The notes under the pieces were generated by a model, which saw only the letters and a list, made by a program, of their open reading frames with translations, had not been told where the DNA came from and did not search any database. From Vanilla planifolia (lineage: Eukaryota; Streptophyta; Magnoliopsida; Asparagales; Orchidaceae): a stretch of DNA of 64,000 nucleotides. Made by a program: the position numbers and the translations under genes. The stretch is taken from positions 38,156,737 through 38,220,736 of the forward strand of contig CM043869.1 in assembly GCA_023846275.1 (NCBI GenBank), in the 5' to 3' direction. This document shows, piece after piece, positions 51,503 through 61,965 of this stretch; position 1 is the stretch's first letter, and every line of letters begins with the position of its first letter.

Positions 51503-51758
51503 TTTTTCTCGGTTCCGCCGGGGACTTGTGGCTGAGAGGAGAGCCAGGAGGCCACGTAAGATAGCCCTGTCATTCAGATCCTGTCCAACAAACAAAGGTG
51601 ATTGTACCGTCCATTTTTTAGGCCGCGCTTTTTTCTCGGGTTCCGCCGGGGACTTGTGGCTGAGAGGAGGGCCAGGAGGCCACGTAAGATAGCCATGTCA
51701 TTCAGATCCTGTCCAACAAACAAAAGATGATTGTACCGTCCATTTTTACATGGCACTT
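51503..51758. repeat. Tandem duplication, 128-bp unit, upstream of LNK
   Basis: Two nearly identical head-to-tail copies (TTCCGCCGGGGACTTGTGGC begins near 51513 and again near 51641) share GGCCACGTAAGATAGCC and GATTGTACCGTCC. Only a few differences are visible, so the duplication looks recent. The unit is more GC-rich than its surroundings and contains an ACGT core. It lies 0.75-1.0 kb before the LNK start codon, in or just before the promoter. Confidence 0.9.
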
Positions 51759-51789
51759 CAGGCCGCGTAAAGTAGAGACAGAGCATGCA

Positions 51790-53640
51790 TGCAATAGAAG
51801 TGCCATTTTTTTTAAAAAAAAAACTGTTTAGAAAATATTTAACAAAGTGAGATTATTTAAAAATATTTAGTCGTTAGCAACATATTTTTCAGCAAATTGT
51901 ACGATGCTCTAGTTTCATTGGATTATTTTTTGAAGGCTACTTGGTAACATTTTATATATTCTAGTATATATATCTTTTAAGATATATTAATAGTCTTTCT
52001 TATCTTTTGTTAAGATATGACTTTTTTAAAAAATAAATATTATATATCTATAATGTTTAGATAATATCATATAATATCTTGATAAAAGGGGTATCCATGT
52101 ATTAATTTAATTTGTGTATTTTAAGTTTTATTTGACTTAATTGAAATAAAAAAAAGGATAGAATAAGAATCAATAAACTCTTGTTTTGCTTTTGTTTTTT
52201 GACAAGAAAAGTAAAATAATGAAATTTTATTTTATAATATAGATCTTATATATTTATTTTGTCAAGATTTAGATTATATGTTTTATTCAACAATTTTGAC
52301 AAAAAACAACTTTTAAAGATAATAAAGAGATCAATAAGCAAAATGAGGTTTGAAAACAGGTTAAGAGGGGTAGTCAAAAATGATTTATCTCTTCGGTTGA
52401 ATTAGAAAATACTCTCATTTTAATGTTAATATTATATATATATTTTATGATACTAGCATTGTATATATGTATATAATGGTTATAGTATATTAAACAAAAA
52501 AAAATTATCTAATATACCTTAATGTTTGTGATTGGTTAATCATTGTTCTTAGTTTGGGGTAAAACCACAAGATTATAGGTATACCATTATCTTATATTTT
52601 CAAGAATTAAAGTATTTTGTATTTGATGTAGGTGGAGACTTCACATTTTTTTTTTTATCAAAATTAGAAAAACTTGTTAGAGAGCATAGCCAATATATGA
52701 ATTTTTTAATGCAATGGCAAAATTCTTGATCAATTAAAGTATTTTATTAAAAAATATTTTGAATGTATCACTAATGCAATATTGGATTTTCCTTTATATG
52801 TTTCTGTATTACTAATTTATAAATATCTGAATAATTTCAAAAAATAAAGAAAATATATAAAAAGGAAAACAACTATAGAAAGCAAGGTAGGCAATATGCA
52901 TGGTTAAACTATATACTTGTTTGATTTTTGTTGATATCTTAAATGACTTGACTTAATCATTCATTACAAATGATATGCACAAATTATGGATAAATAATGT
53001 AATAAAGATTGGACCAAACATTAAATGTGTTTTATTTAAACTCATTGGATGGATTACGATTAAGGTAATGCATGCATGTGAATATGCTTAATATGATCAA
53101 TTAGTTTACTATTTGCATGTTAAATGATTGAAAATAAATAAGGTACATAGGTATGTATGTGTTATGTCATCAACAAAGGAATCATGCATAAAAATATAGA
53201 AATTGCACACGTAAATATGAAAACAAAAGAGTTAGATAGCAAATTTCAATTAAGTTTGATAGTTTTAGAAAAAAGATAAAGAAATAACTCTTATCATTTA
53301 AAAGATTAGAATCTAATAAAAAATGATAATATTATATAACATAACGAGAAATAAAAAATATCCCATAAGATAAAATGATATTATGTTTACTTTGCCTGCT
53401 GAGTATATGCCGATAGCACAACCTATTTTAGCAAATACTTTTCATTTTACAAATTACATCACAGGATACCAGGAATCAAGTATTTGGAATTGTTACATTT
53501 TGATATATTCAATCATTTGGAAACAACAAAATGCTTTCAAAGCCCACATTTTCTAATATAACAATGTTACCTTGTTCCAGGCATCTAACAACCAACATCA
53601 GCAGAATCTTTCAGAAGAACCCAAGTTGAAAAAGAGAGAC
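51790..53640. other. AT-rich spacer between the LNK 5' flank and the CLE gene
   Basis: No frame, repeat unit or element end recognised. It contains upstream sequence of LNK (minus strand) and the 3' flank of the CLE gene. Confidence 0.6.
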
Positions 53641-53824
53641 AAAAGTGCTAAAAGCAGCAGAAAAATCAACTAAAACAATTTCCATGATTCTCTTTGTAAA
53701 AGAACTGCACAAGCAGTGCAATAAATGGATATCTTCCACTGCTCATAAGTCTGCAAGAAAAATTAGATGGATAAGTAATACAACAGAAAACCAAGAGAAG
53801 AGCAGAATAACAATACAACTTCTT

Positions 53825-54043
53825 TCATCTGTTGTGCAGAGGATTAGGCCCTGTGAAGACATTCCTCTTCTCCTCTCCAAACACATCTCCTCCTCCAATG
53901 CTGTCTCGGTGCCGCGAAGGACCCAACTTCACCCCCAACCCATCAAACCCAGAAACGCCAAGATGGGTTCTTTCGGCATGGAGCTGCAGGAGAAGGAGAA
54001 GCAAGAGGAGGAAGCAGGCCCTGTTTCTTTTCTGGGGATCCAT
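53825..54043 (-). CDS. CLE: CLE signalling-peptide precursor (CLE16/17-like)
   Basis: A single-exon gene for a 72-residue secreted peptide precursor. CLE peptides are cut from such precursors and sensed by CLV1/BAM-type receptor kinases to control meristem and vascular cell fate. Residues about 9-23 are an almost pure Leu signal-peptide core after a basic N-terminus (MDPQKRNR). A variable basic/Gly-rich middle follows. The C-terminus is the CLE motif, residues 60-72, RNVFTGPNPLHNR, immediately before the stop. The closest motifs I recall are those of Arabidopsis CLE16 and CLE17 (TGPNPLHNR with a non-Pro residue at position 4). Position 4, Pro in most CLEs, is Phe here; Pro7 and the GPNPLHNR core are kept. 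The start ATG is the one giving an ideal signal peptide. Confidence 0.9.
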   Translation of the reverse strand: MDPQKRNRACFLLLLLLLLQLHAERTHLGVSGFDGLGVKLGPSRHRDSIGGGDVFGEEKRNVFTGPNPLHNR

Positions 54044-54099
54044 CGCTCTTCCTCTGGGCAGCTCTCTTGTGTTGTGTTACTAAAGAAGACTTGAGAGCA

Positions 54100-56075
54100 A
54101 TTTGGCGAGGACAGGGGAAGAAAAGAGGGTGTGCTGTTTAATGCCATGCTGGGAAGCTGCCTTCTTTGAATTATGGTTTTAGGGTGTTTTTGCTTTGACT
54201 TCAAGAAAGAGATGCCTAACATGGTGGCCAATGTGCAAAGGCCGTTTGTTTCTTCTTATTTGTCTGCATGGGGTGTTTCTATAAAAGTTAAGGTCTTGAC
54301 CATGAATTCAGGCGAAAGAAAGGCTGAGGTTAGAGTCACAACTAAACGTGTAGATTGGCTTTCATTACATTAGTTTTTAACTTGGGAAGATGAGCAAGTT
54401 TTGACTTTAATTAATGAATGTAGGACACAAGTTGGGTTTTGTATGAGGTGAGTTCTTCAAAAATGTTTTAATGTTTTTCAACTCAAAAGACTAAGTTCTC
54501 CTTAATAATTTCCATAATTTCTTCTTTTTTTATCTTATATAATTTTTTTTTGTCAAATATCATTCTAATTTTTTTTATCAATAATAAAAAATGTCATAAA
54601 AAAGAAATTGTATTCTTGGTTTCCTTTAAGAGATCTTTGAATATTTTGATATTTTTGAATAATTATTTATTATCATAAGCAAATGGCTTCCTGGGCTTTG
54701 TTCTTTGTTTTGGTGTTTGAACAGCTCATCCATTTTGGTGATGCTTAGTCTTTTAAATAAGGTACAGTAGAGCTGCTTCTTCTCTTCGTGATTGCCTTAT
54801 GCATTCCTCATCATAAGGCTACGTTTGGTATACTATTTTCAAGACTTCGGATTTTCGAGAAGTGTTTTCGAAATATAATCATGTTTTGTTTCATTGCATG
54901 TCAAAAAATTAGACCAAAAAAAAATTGACAAGCATTATTTCAATCTTTTACTAGAAAGTAAATTATTTTAATGGTTTCATAATAAGAATTATTTCAAAAA
55001 GTGTTCATCAAAACCAAATTTGTATGATATAAATCTTCAAGGACTTGCATTTTTCAAAACGATTTTTTTTTAATTCTATCTTATCTTTACTAATGAGAAT
55101 TGTTTCACATCATTTTATTATCCTTGATTAGTATGTTTTTTAATTCTATTGTTTACAACCTCCAAATGTGTTTTATGTTCATTGTATTTCTTACGTATAA
55201 CATTTTATGTTGATTATTTTGATCTCTTTCTATTATCGAGCTATGCAAGCCAGTTAGTTATTCATAAATTAAATTCTCCTTTTATGAACATGATTGGATT
55301 TCTCCACAATTTATTTGAATGAACTAACATTTGATACTTTGTATCATTTATATATTGGGATGATGTGCATTTGGTTTTATTTGATGATAAATTTTTGGAG
55401 CAAGTTTTTGTTTTTCTCATACTAAGTAAATTGATACTATTTGTCCACCAAAATCCATAGTGCCATCAAAACATGTCCTATGATTGGAATGCATCATATT
55501 AGGGCAATATATAGTTATATCAAAGGCTTTATAAATCTTGATACTCTATGACAACTACAAAAGACTTCATTTTTGTACCTTGGTTTTCTACCAACAAATG
55601 TGAAAATCAACGTGATAAAGTAATCAGTGAAAATATTTGAAAGAAAATCTTTGGAAAAAGAATTTTATACAGATAAAAGGAGAATATTTAATAAAAAATA
55701 TTTATTAAAAATAAATTTGATAAACCATAGATTTGGCATATCTAATGATGCTGTTGCTTGTGAGGAGCTTGCCCTTAATCCAATAAAGTTATATGCCATG
55801 TTTACATTCAAATCCCTTAAGCCCACAACTTTGTTAAAGAATTTTCCATTATTAACACATATAAATACACAAATATTACCTTGCTTTCCACATCAAAACA
55901 GTTGGACAAAACAATAATCCATAAGAATGTTGTATTAACTACTGAAAAAAGCATACAGAAAACCCAAAGGAAGGCAGATTAAAATTAACACAAACCAAAA
56001 AATTGTCAGAAAAAAAGGTTAAAAGCTTAGAAAATATTTACAAGCAATACTAATTAACAGCAACCCATCTTTCTT
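54100..56075. other. CLE 5' flank and AT-rich spacer
   Basis: The first few hundred bases hold the CLE upstream region. The rest is AT-rich. A 96-codon frame at 55627-55917 has no recognisable domain. No element identified. Confidence 0.55.
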
Positions 56076-56079
56076 TTTA

Positions 56080-56080
<1 letters not shown>

Positions 56081-56115
<35 letters not shown>
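56081..56115. repeat. Poly(A) tract of about 35 bases
   Basis: An uninterrupted run of A on the plus strand, about 140 bases past the stop of the minus-strand hydrolase gene. It could be a slipped homopolymer or the tail of an inserted retroposon, but no retroposon body is visible to its left. Confidence 0.9.
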
Positions 56116-56117
<2 letters not shown>

Positions 56118-56253
56118 AATTAAAGAAGACAAAATACAAGTAAACACATCATGAATGTGAAGAGGAAGCTTAAGCACAAATCAAACATTAACATCACACA
56201 AATATCCCAAAACCAGACTTGAGCTAAGAAACAACAGAGACACCAATGGCGCA

Positions 56254-59200
56254 TCATCGATTGGTCCTGAAAAGACTCCCCCAACGGTTTGCCCCATGGC
56301 CTGCTGAGCTCTTTTGCACAACCAATGTTGCTCGAGTACCGTCTGCCATCTCGGATTCTTGCTCTGAGTTGCTTTCACCAACCAAGCTCCGGCTGCCGCT
56401 TGAACTGCCATTACCCGTGCTACATTCCTTGGAAATCATTGCTTCAGTTTTGCATGATTCGTTTGTCTCAAGGGTGGCTTCATTTGAAGGCTTCATGCTT
56501 GTGATGGTCGCACAGCTCTCAGCATCATCGGCTAAACAATTGGAAACTGATGCGGCAGAGGATGCGAGATGCGAGGCAGCTGCACTTGCCGAGCATTGCT
56601 CGTCCTTCTGGTTTTGTTCCTGCTTCATGTCTCTTAGGGACTCGATTATTGCTTCCATGATCATCTGCATTCAATGAAGAATGGAAAATGCATTTGTAAG
56701 AACATCACACTAACCTGAACACCCCAACATTTTGTAAGAAAAAAAGTGTTTGGAAAAAACTTCTCATTTTTTGGCTATAATAACAATCCAAAATTCCAAA
56801 ATGTTAAAATGCTATAACCGTGTGTCATCAAGAAAAACATGTTCAGCTGACACAAATACACCTACCCTTTCTTCATCTTCAATAGTAACTGGTATATCTG
56901 GAAAACCATCAAGGTTATACGCCAAGCATTCACCATTGGATTGGCCTGGAATGTGCCTGCTACTGGAGTGAGCATTAGAAACATTGCTGACAAAAACTTT
57001 AGAAGATGATGAATCTAGATCAGATTCATCTCCATTTTCCTGCACAGCAAATTGAAACCAAAACTTCTAACGATCCACAAATTGACCAAATGCAAGTATT
57101 CAACAAAGTGCATTCAATTTTCTTAGTCAATAATATAGGCAATAAAGTTACCAAAGGTTAATATGAAGTTGAATCCAAGTAGATCTACATCAACCTGACC
57201 TCACAATTTGACTTGGGTATACTAAGATGAAAACCATTTATCCAGGCATCCAACCCTGACCAAAACTCGTGAGTTGGACAATAGTTTTATCCTGGGCTTG
57301 CATACTTTCGTCTTAATTTGATCCCGCAACATTGCATTTATTAAAAGCATATTTTAATACATGTCCAACTTCAAATATGAATAATATGCAATTTGATGAT
57401 GGTTGGCTTAACATTCTAAATATAACATTTATATCCCTTAATCTAAATCATATTTTTTCTCATTTATTCCTCGTGTCTAGTAGGAAGAAAGATCGACCAA
57501 ATGTCAAATTCATTATCGATCAACAAGAACATTAAGCCAAAAAAAGAGTAAAAATCAACCCGAATAAAAAATTTACCCATTCAACACGTTGCTTGCTTGG
57601 AAGCGAATTTTCTAACAGATGTTTCAATAACATGAAGAAATGAACAGCTTGTTCACTCGACTTATTCTTAAATTTTTCTCGGAAGAAGAAACTTCCGTTT
57701 ACGGTTTTAAGACTTGCAGAGGACATAAGCCATGATAATATAAGCAAAGCAAGCAAAATATTCTAGCAACTAAGCAAACAAAAAATGTATGAAATGGAAA
57801 AAACAGACTAGTCAAAGGCAAGATTTTCTGCCATAAACACACCCTACTGTTTGGCAAGCAAATCTTATCAGAGAGATCACCTCTAAATAGAATAATGCAA
57901 AACGATCAGTAATACAAAGTTCTTAGAGAAGAAGAGAATAGGGACTTGAGAGAAACCATCTTAATGCTCACTGCAATTTTAGAGCCCACACAATCTCCAA
58001 GTCACAAAACCATAGGAAAATAAGCCAATGAAAAGAACTAATAGCCCCCCAAAAGAATTCATCAGTAACACTGGCTTGAAGCCCAGTTGAATGAGGAACA
58101 ATCTTGTAGACAACGTGGACCTTCCATAATGTGGTGACAGTCATAGGATTCACTTTTCTAAGCTTTTCAAACACACCATCATCTTTATTCACGATTCATT
58201 AGATATTATCATAAAAAATCATTTTAGAAAAGGTAAGATATGCAGACCACAAAAACACGAAAACAAAATATGATCATGCTTAATTCAAAGAATATGCACA
58301 CCTCAGGTTTATGCATGTTTTCCGTGCAAGAAACCTCAGAAGGAACCTGCAAAATTGATAATATAAGTGCAAATTAGTATTCAGCATGTCATGACAAATA
58401 AGGATTCATTTGGCATCTGCCTGAGGGCATAAATAATTATTCCATCATTAACTATAAGCAAGATGCTCTGCCTTAAACTTGGAATCATAAATTATAAAAG
58501 ATAATCAAATAAAACACGACCTTAAAAAAATAACTTGAATTGCAAAAAAAAAAAATTAAGCTGATATGATTCAAAATTTGCTTGAAATCATTTAAAAGAT
58601 AGAAATAGAACAGACAAGCCCGTCCCCTCACCACAAAAAAAAAAAAAAGAAAAAAAAAAAAAGATCAAATTTATATTTATGAGTATGACATGAATGGAGG
58701 GGGTCTCAAACAGAGTCCTTGTGAATGCAAACCAGAAAGTGAATGATTTAAAGTTTACATATTGTACATAACATACATGTGCATATACCATATCTAGCAA
58801 ATCTCGAATCAGATTTTAAGCAAATCCATAAGACAAATAAGGCAATTCAAAATACATTTGAGCCAGTTCTTCAGTTTGAATATCAACCTTAGCATATTTG
58901 AGAAGAATTTGGTTCCAATCAAAATTCAATTAGTTTTGATTTTCAAGAAGTATACTCAACTTTTATACATGTTTTGCATGGTAGGACTTCTAATTAAGAT
59001 GCACATCCTCACATAATTATACAACAAATACATTAACTATAAAGGCATCATTGCTACCATTCTCAGATGTGTTAATGGAATGATCTTAATATAGTTTATT
59101 ATAACATAAATACTTAATGATCAAGTTTCTCTTTCTTTGAAACGAAACAAAACAACATAAAAAATATAAAATGAACAAAACATCGACTAAGGCTTTTCAG

Positions 59201-59788
59201 TTAATGAATTTCAAGTAGACACTGACGTGGAAAAGAAAAACTAAATTTGGTTTAAGATGTCCAATATCAACAAATTTTGACTAGCAAATTGAATCATAAA
59301 TAATCAGAAAAGCTTACCTCCATACGACTCATAGGCCTTTTTGAACGAAGTTGAGAAATTGCATCTTCTGTGCTATTCGTTGCAAGTTCTAGCAAAGAAA
59401 TGTATTAGATGTTAACAATTATAAGATTTGCTACAGCAAAATTTGATCATTCAAAATTACAAAGAGAGAAAGCACGAGGACAATCAATAGTTACCTGAAG
59501 GTGGTAAAATAAGTCTCTGGTTTCCATAGTCTACTTCATTAATGGCAGCCCAATTATCCTGTAGAAGAAATTATATACACCTGCAAAAGATATTATCATG
59601 AAAGCTTGCAAGCTGAACGTGCCTTTTACCTGATCAAAATAGTCATGCATAGTATGGAGGTAGTTTTCATCCGGAGAATCCTTTGGAGGATTCAGAACAT
59701 TATGGAAGAAAATGGTAATTGAATCAAAGTAGAATTGTGGACGTGGGGAGTTGTGGTCACCATCAAACTTGATTATGTTCTTGTCTCC
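56254..59788 (-). CDS. Plant alpha/beta hydrolase with C-terminal UIM-like helix, C-terminal part
   Basis: The last 307 residues of a serine-hydrolase-fold protein related to Arabidopsis At3g23540. Exons in transcript order are 59788-59630, 59558-59495, 59388-59318, 58346-58302, 57039-56866 and 56664-56254, all GT-AG and in frame. The first opens with GDKNIIKFDGDHNSPRPQFY, the family's signature around the catalytic His (in GDHNSPRP), then IFFHNVLNPP. The nucleophile Ser and acid lie in exons to the right of the window. The following low-complexity region is Ser-rich. NLDGFPDIPVTIEDEER joins MIMEAIIESLRD across the last intron, forming a helix that fits a ubiquitin-interacting motif (acidic run, then A..xxS spacing). 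The tail is Ala/Ser-rich. The natural substrate is unknown to me. Confidence 0.9.
57590..58192 (-). other. Two coding-looking segments inside a hydrolase intron
   Basis: In the intron 58301-57040 two minus-strand stretches read like protein. The first, 58192-57968, contains DDGVFEKLRKVNPMTVTTLW and ends in an aromatic hydrophobic segment. The second, about 57725-57590, contains SSEQAVHFFMLLKHLLENS and ends at a plausible GT donor. Neither joins the flanking hydrolase exons in phase with an obvious acceptor. They may be alternative exons or pieces of another gene captured by an element. I recognise no family. Confidence 0.3.
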
Positions 59789-60589
59789 CTAAATTTTTGC
59801 AATTATGAAACAATTAAAACAAGGATTCCATAATTCACAGAAGAAAATAATCAATTAAATTCATTTGATCCTAAACCACACCTCCCTCCCTTTCATCCCA
59901 AACCAAAAACAAAAAAAATAAAAAAATCACCACAAAAACCACCCAAAACAAACACGACTAAGATTGCCACTTGCAATTGTACTATTAAACTGGTTATGTA
60001 CAATATTTTAATGCAGTATCTATTAAGGTCATAAAGTCCCTTCAGCTTATAAGATCATTTACAATTGTGGGTGTTATAAATAGGCAGCCATAATATTTGA
60101 CTTCCAATGCATATTTTACCAGAGTTGTGCAGGAGGCATCGACAAATTCTCAGGATAACAAAAGTTTAAAAAGAGGAAGGCTACCAAATCAAGCAATTGC
60201 CAAGATTTACTAATCAATGCTACAATAGTGCTCAAGGAGAGGTATAAGAACTTATGAGGGAGAAGTGGCAAGTGACACAAATCTTTAGCTCAAGGGCATG
60301 GTTCATTTAAGCATGAACACAAGTAGCAGCACAACACAAAAGTACAACACTAGTATTAATAAAATCAGGTTAAACTCTCTTAGTCCTCAAAAAATAAAAT
60401 AAAACTAAAAAAATAAAAAAATATGGCATGCATAAACAAAAGATAAATTGCAATTATGACTAGAATTATCATAAATCCGCAGGCATGCCCCATTTTTAAC
60501 TTCAAATATATGGTTGGTCCAGATTTATAGAGTAGTTACACTTGTGGAGTGTCATAAAATTATTCTAACATTTTTGTACGACTCTTATA

Positions 60590-61965
60590 CTAATATTCTC
60601 CCATTTACATTCTTCTCTGACTTTGCCAAAGCTGGCTATTAGATTATGTCATTTTCAATAAAAATAAAACCAATATAGCTCTCTACTTAAATCGAATAAG
60701 TATTGAAGAATAGATGTTGAACTTTAGGGATTAGAAGGCTTATTTTTTAAAAATTAAACACTTCAAAAGATAAGCTTGATATAATTTAAAAAACTATTTT
60801 TTTCAAATAAAAAATTAATACCAAATGAAATAAAGAGAGTAACAAATGGATGAAGAATTCTAATCCTAAGTTTATGAAAACACTCTAGTTATTTAGTGAT
60901 AATCAGTTAATGTTGATGTTAAGTTATGGCTGTAAGCCTAGCAATGTCTTTAAAAGGATATGTGCAATTATTTTCCAAGCATAGATTATCTTGCATTTAT
61001 TAATTGCCTTTAATTAATTTTAGAACTAGTATTGAAAAGTCATAATCTATCTACGTTTCTGTCACAAAAGTGTGCTAAAAAACCATTGTTTGGCAATATA
61101 ATTCAAATCACAAAACTATTTGTATTACTCAATTATCTCATGAAAGTTTGCAAAACATTATATTAAATTATCAAACAATTAGAATTAATTAAATCAACAC
61201 TAAAAATGTTAACTAAAACATACAAAACAACTTAAATCTTCATATAGAAAAAAAAAAAAATAAAAAGAAAGCTGAGCACATAGCCAACAACTTAAATCTT
61301 CATCCAGGGAACAAAAAAGAAAGCTGAGCACAATGAGATTGTAGGATTTTCACATATTCTCATATGGTGATGATGGTGTAGAGTAGTGTGGACAAACTTT
61401 ATTCACTTCCAATAAAAAATAAAACCATCATAGATTTCTATTAAAAAAGAATATTGGTTAGGAGTGATGTCAAACTTCAGAGATTAGAAGTCAGTGGTTT
61501 CCTTATTCGTTACACCTAAATAATTAAAAAGAAAAGGTTGATATAATTTCAAAAACCATGTTTTCAAATAGAACATGATTAACAACAAATTAAAACAAAG
61601 AGAGATTCAATAAGCAAACAGAGAATTCTAATCATAATGTTTTAATCCGCTCAAGTTATTTAATAGGTGATCAATTAATGTAGATGAAAAATTCCGCCTA
61701 CGAGCCCATATAATGTGGTTAAGAAGATATATGTGATTTTTTTTCTAAGCATAAATTATAGATTAATCTTAGCATTAGAATTAACAAGTTATTATCTATC
61801 CTCCATTTCATCAGAAGCATTAAAAACTGTTCTTTTGACAATAACAGAATCCACAAAACTATTAGTATGACTATCAAATATTTAATAGAAGTTTACGAAG
61901 CATGATCTTAAAGTTGTCAAACAATTAATAAAACGAGTCAAACAACATAGAGCTTCATCTAAAAC
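60590..61965. repeat. Ancient direct duplication of about 600 bp
   Basis: The stretches 60590-61215 and about 61380-61965 share ordered blocks in the same orientation. These are GATTAGAAG, TTGATATAATTT, AGAATTCTAATC, GTTATTTA..GTGAT, ATATGTG..ATT, CTAAGCATA/CCAAGCATA, ATAATCTATC/TTATCTATC and GTCAAACAATTA/ATCAAACAATTA. They have diverged substantially with many small gaps. Both lie in the hydrolase intron. Confidence 0.65.
61228..61332. repeat. Short tandem duplication, 60-bp unit
   Basis: CAACTTAAATCTTCAT recurs at 61228 and 61288, each copy ending GAAAGCTGAGCACA. The difference is mainly the length of an A-run. It sits in the gap between the two copies of the larger duplication. Confidence 0.85.

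Noticed and set aside
51101-51535. 144-codon plus-strand frame upstream of LNK
   Set aside because: No domain, covers the probable LNK leader on the other strand and runs into the tandem duplication.
52821-52828. Evening-element core AAATATCT upstream of LNK
   Set aside because: An 8-base AT-rich word is expected by chance many times in this sequence, and it lies about 2 kb from the start codon.
53645-54094. 149-codon plus-strand frame overlapping the CLE gene
   Set aside because: Low-complexity Glu/Lys/Ser sequence that is the reverse strand of the Leu-rich signal peptide; the minus strand has a precise CLE motif before a stop.
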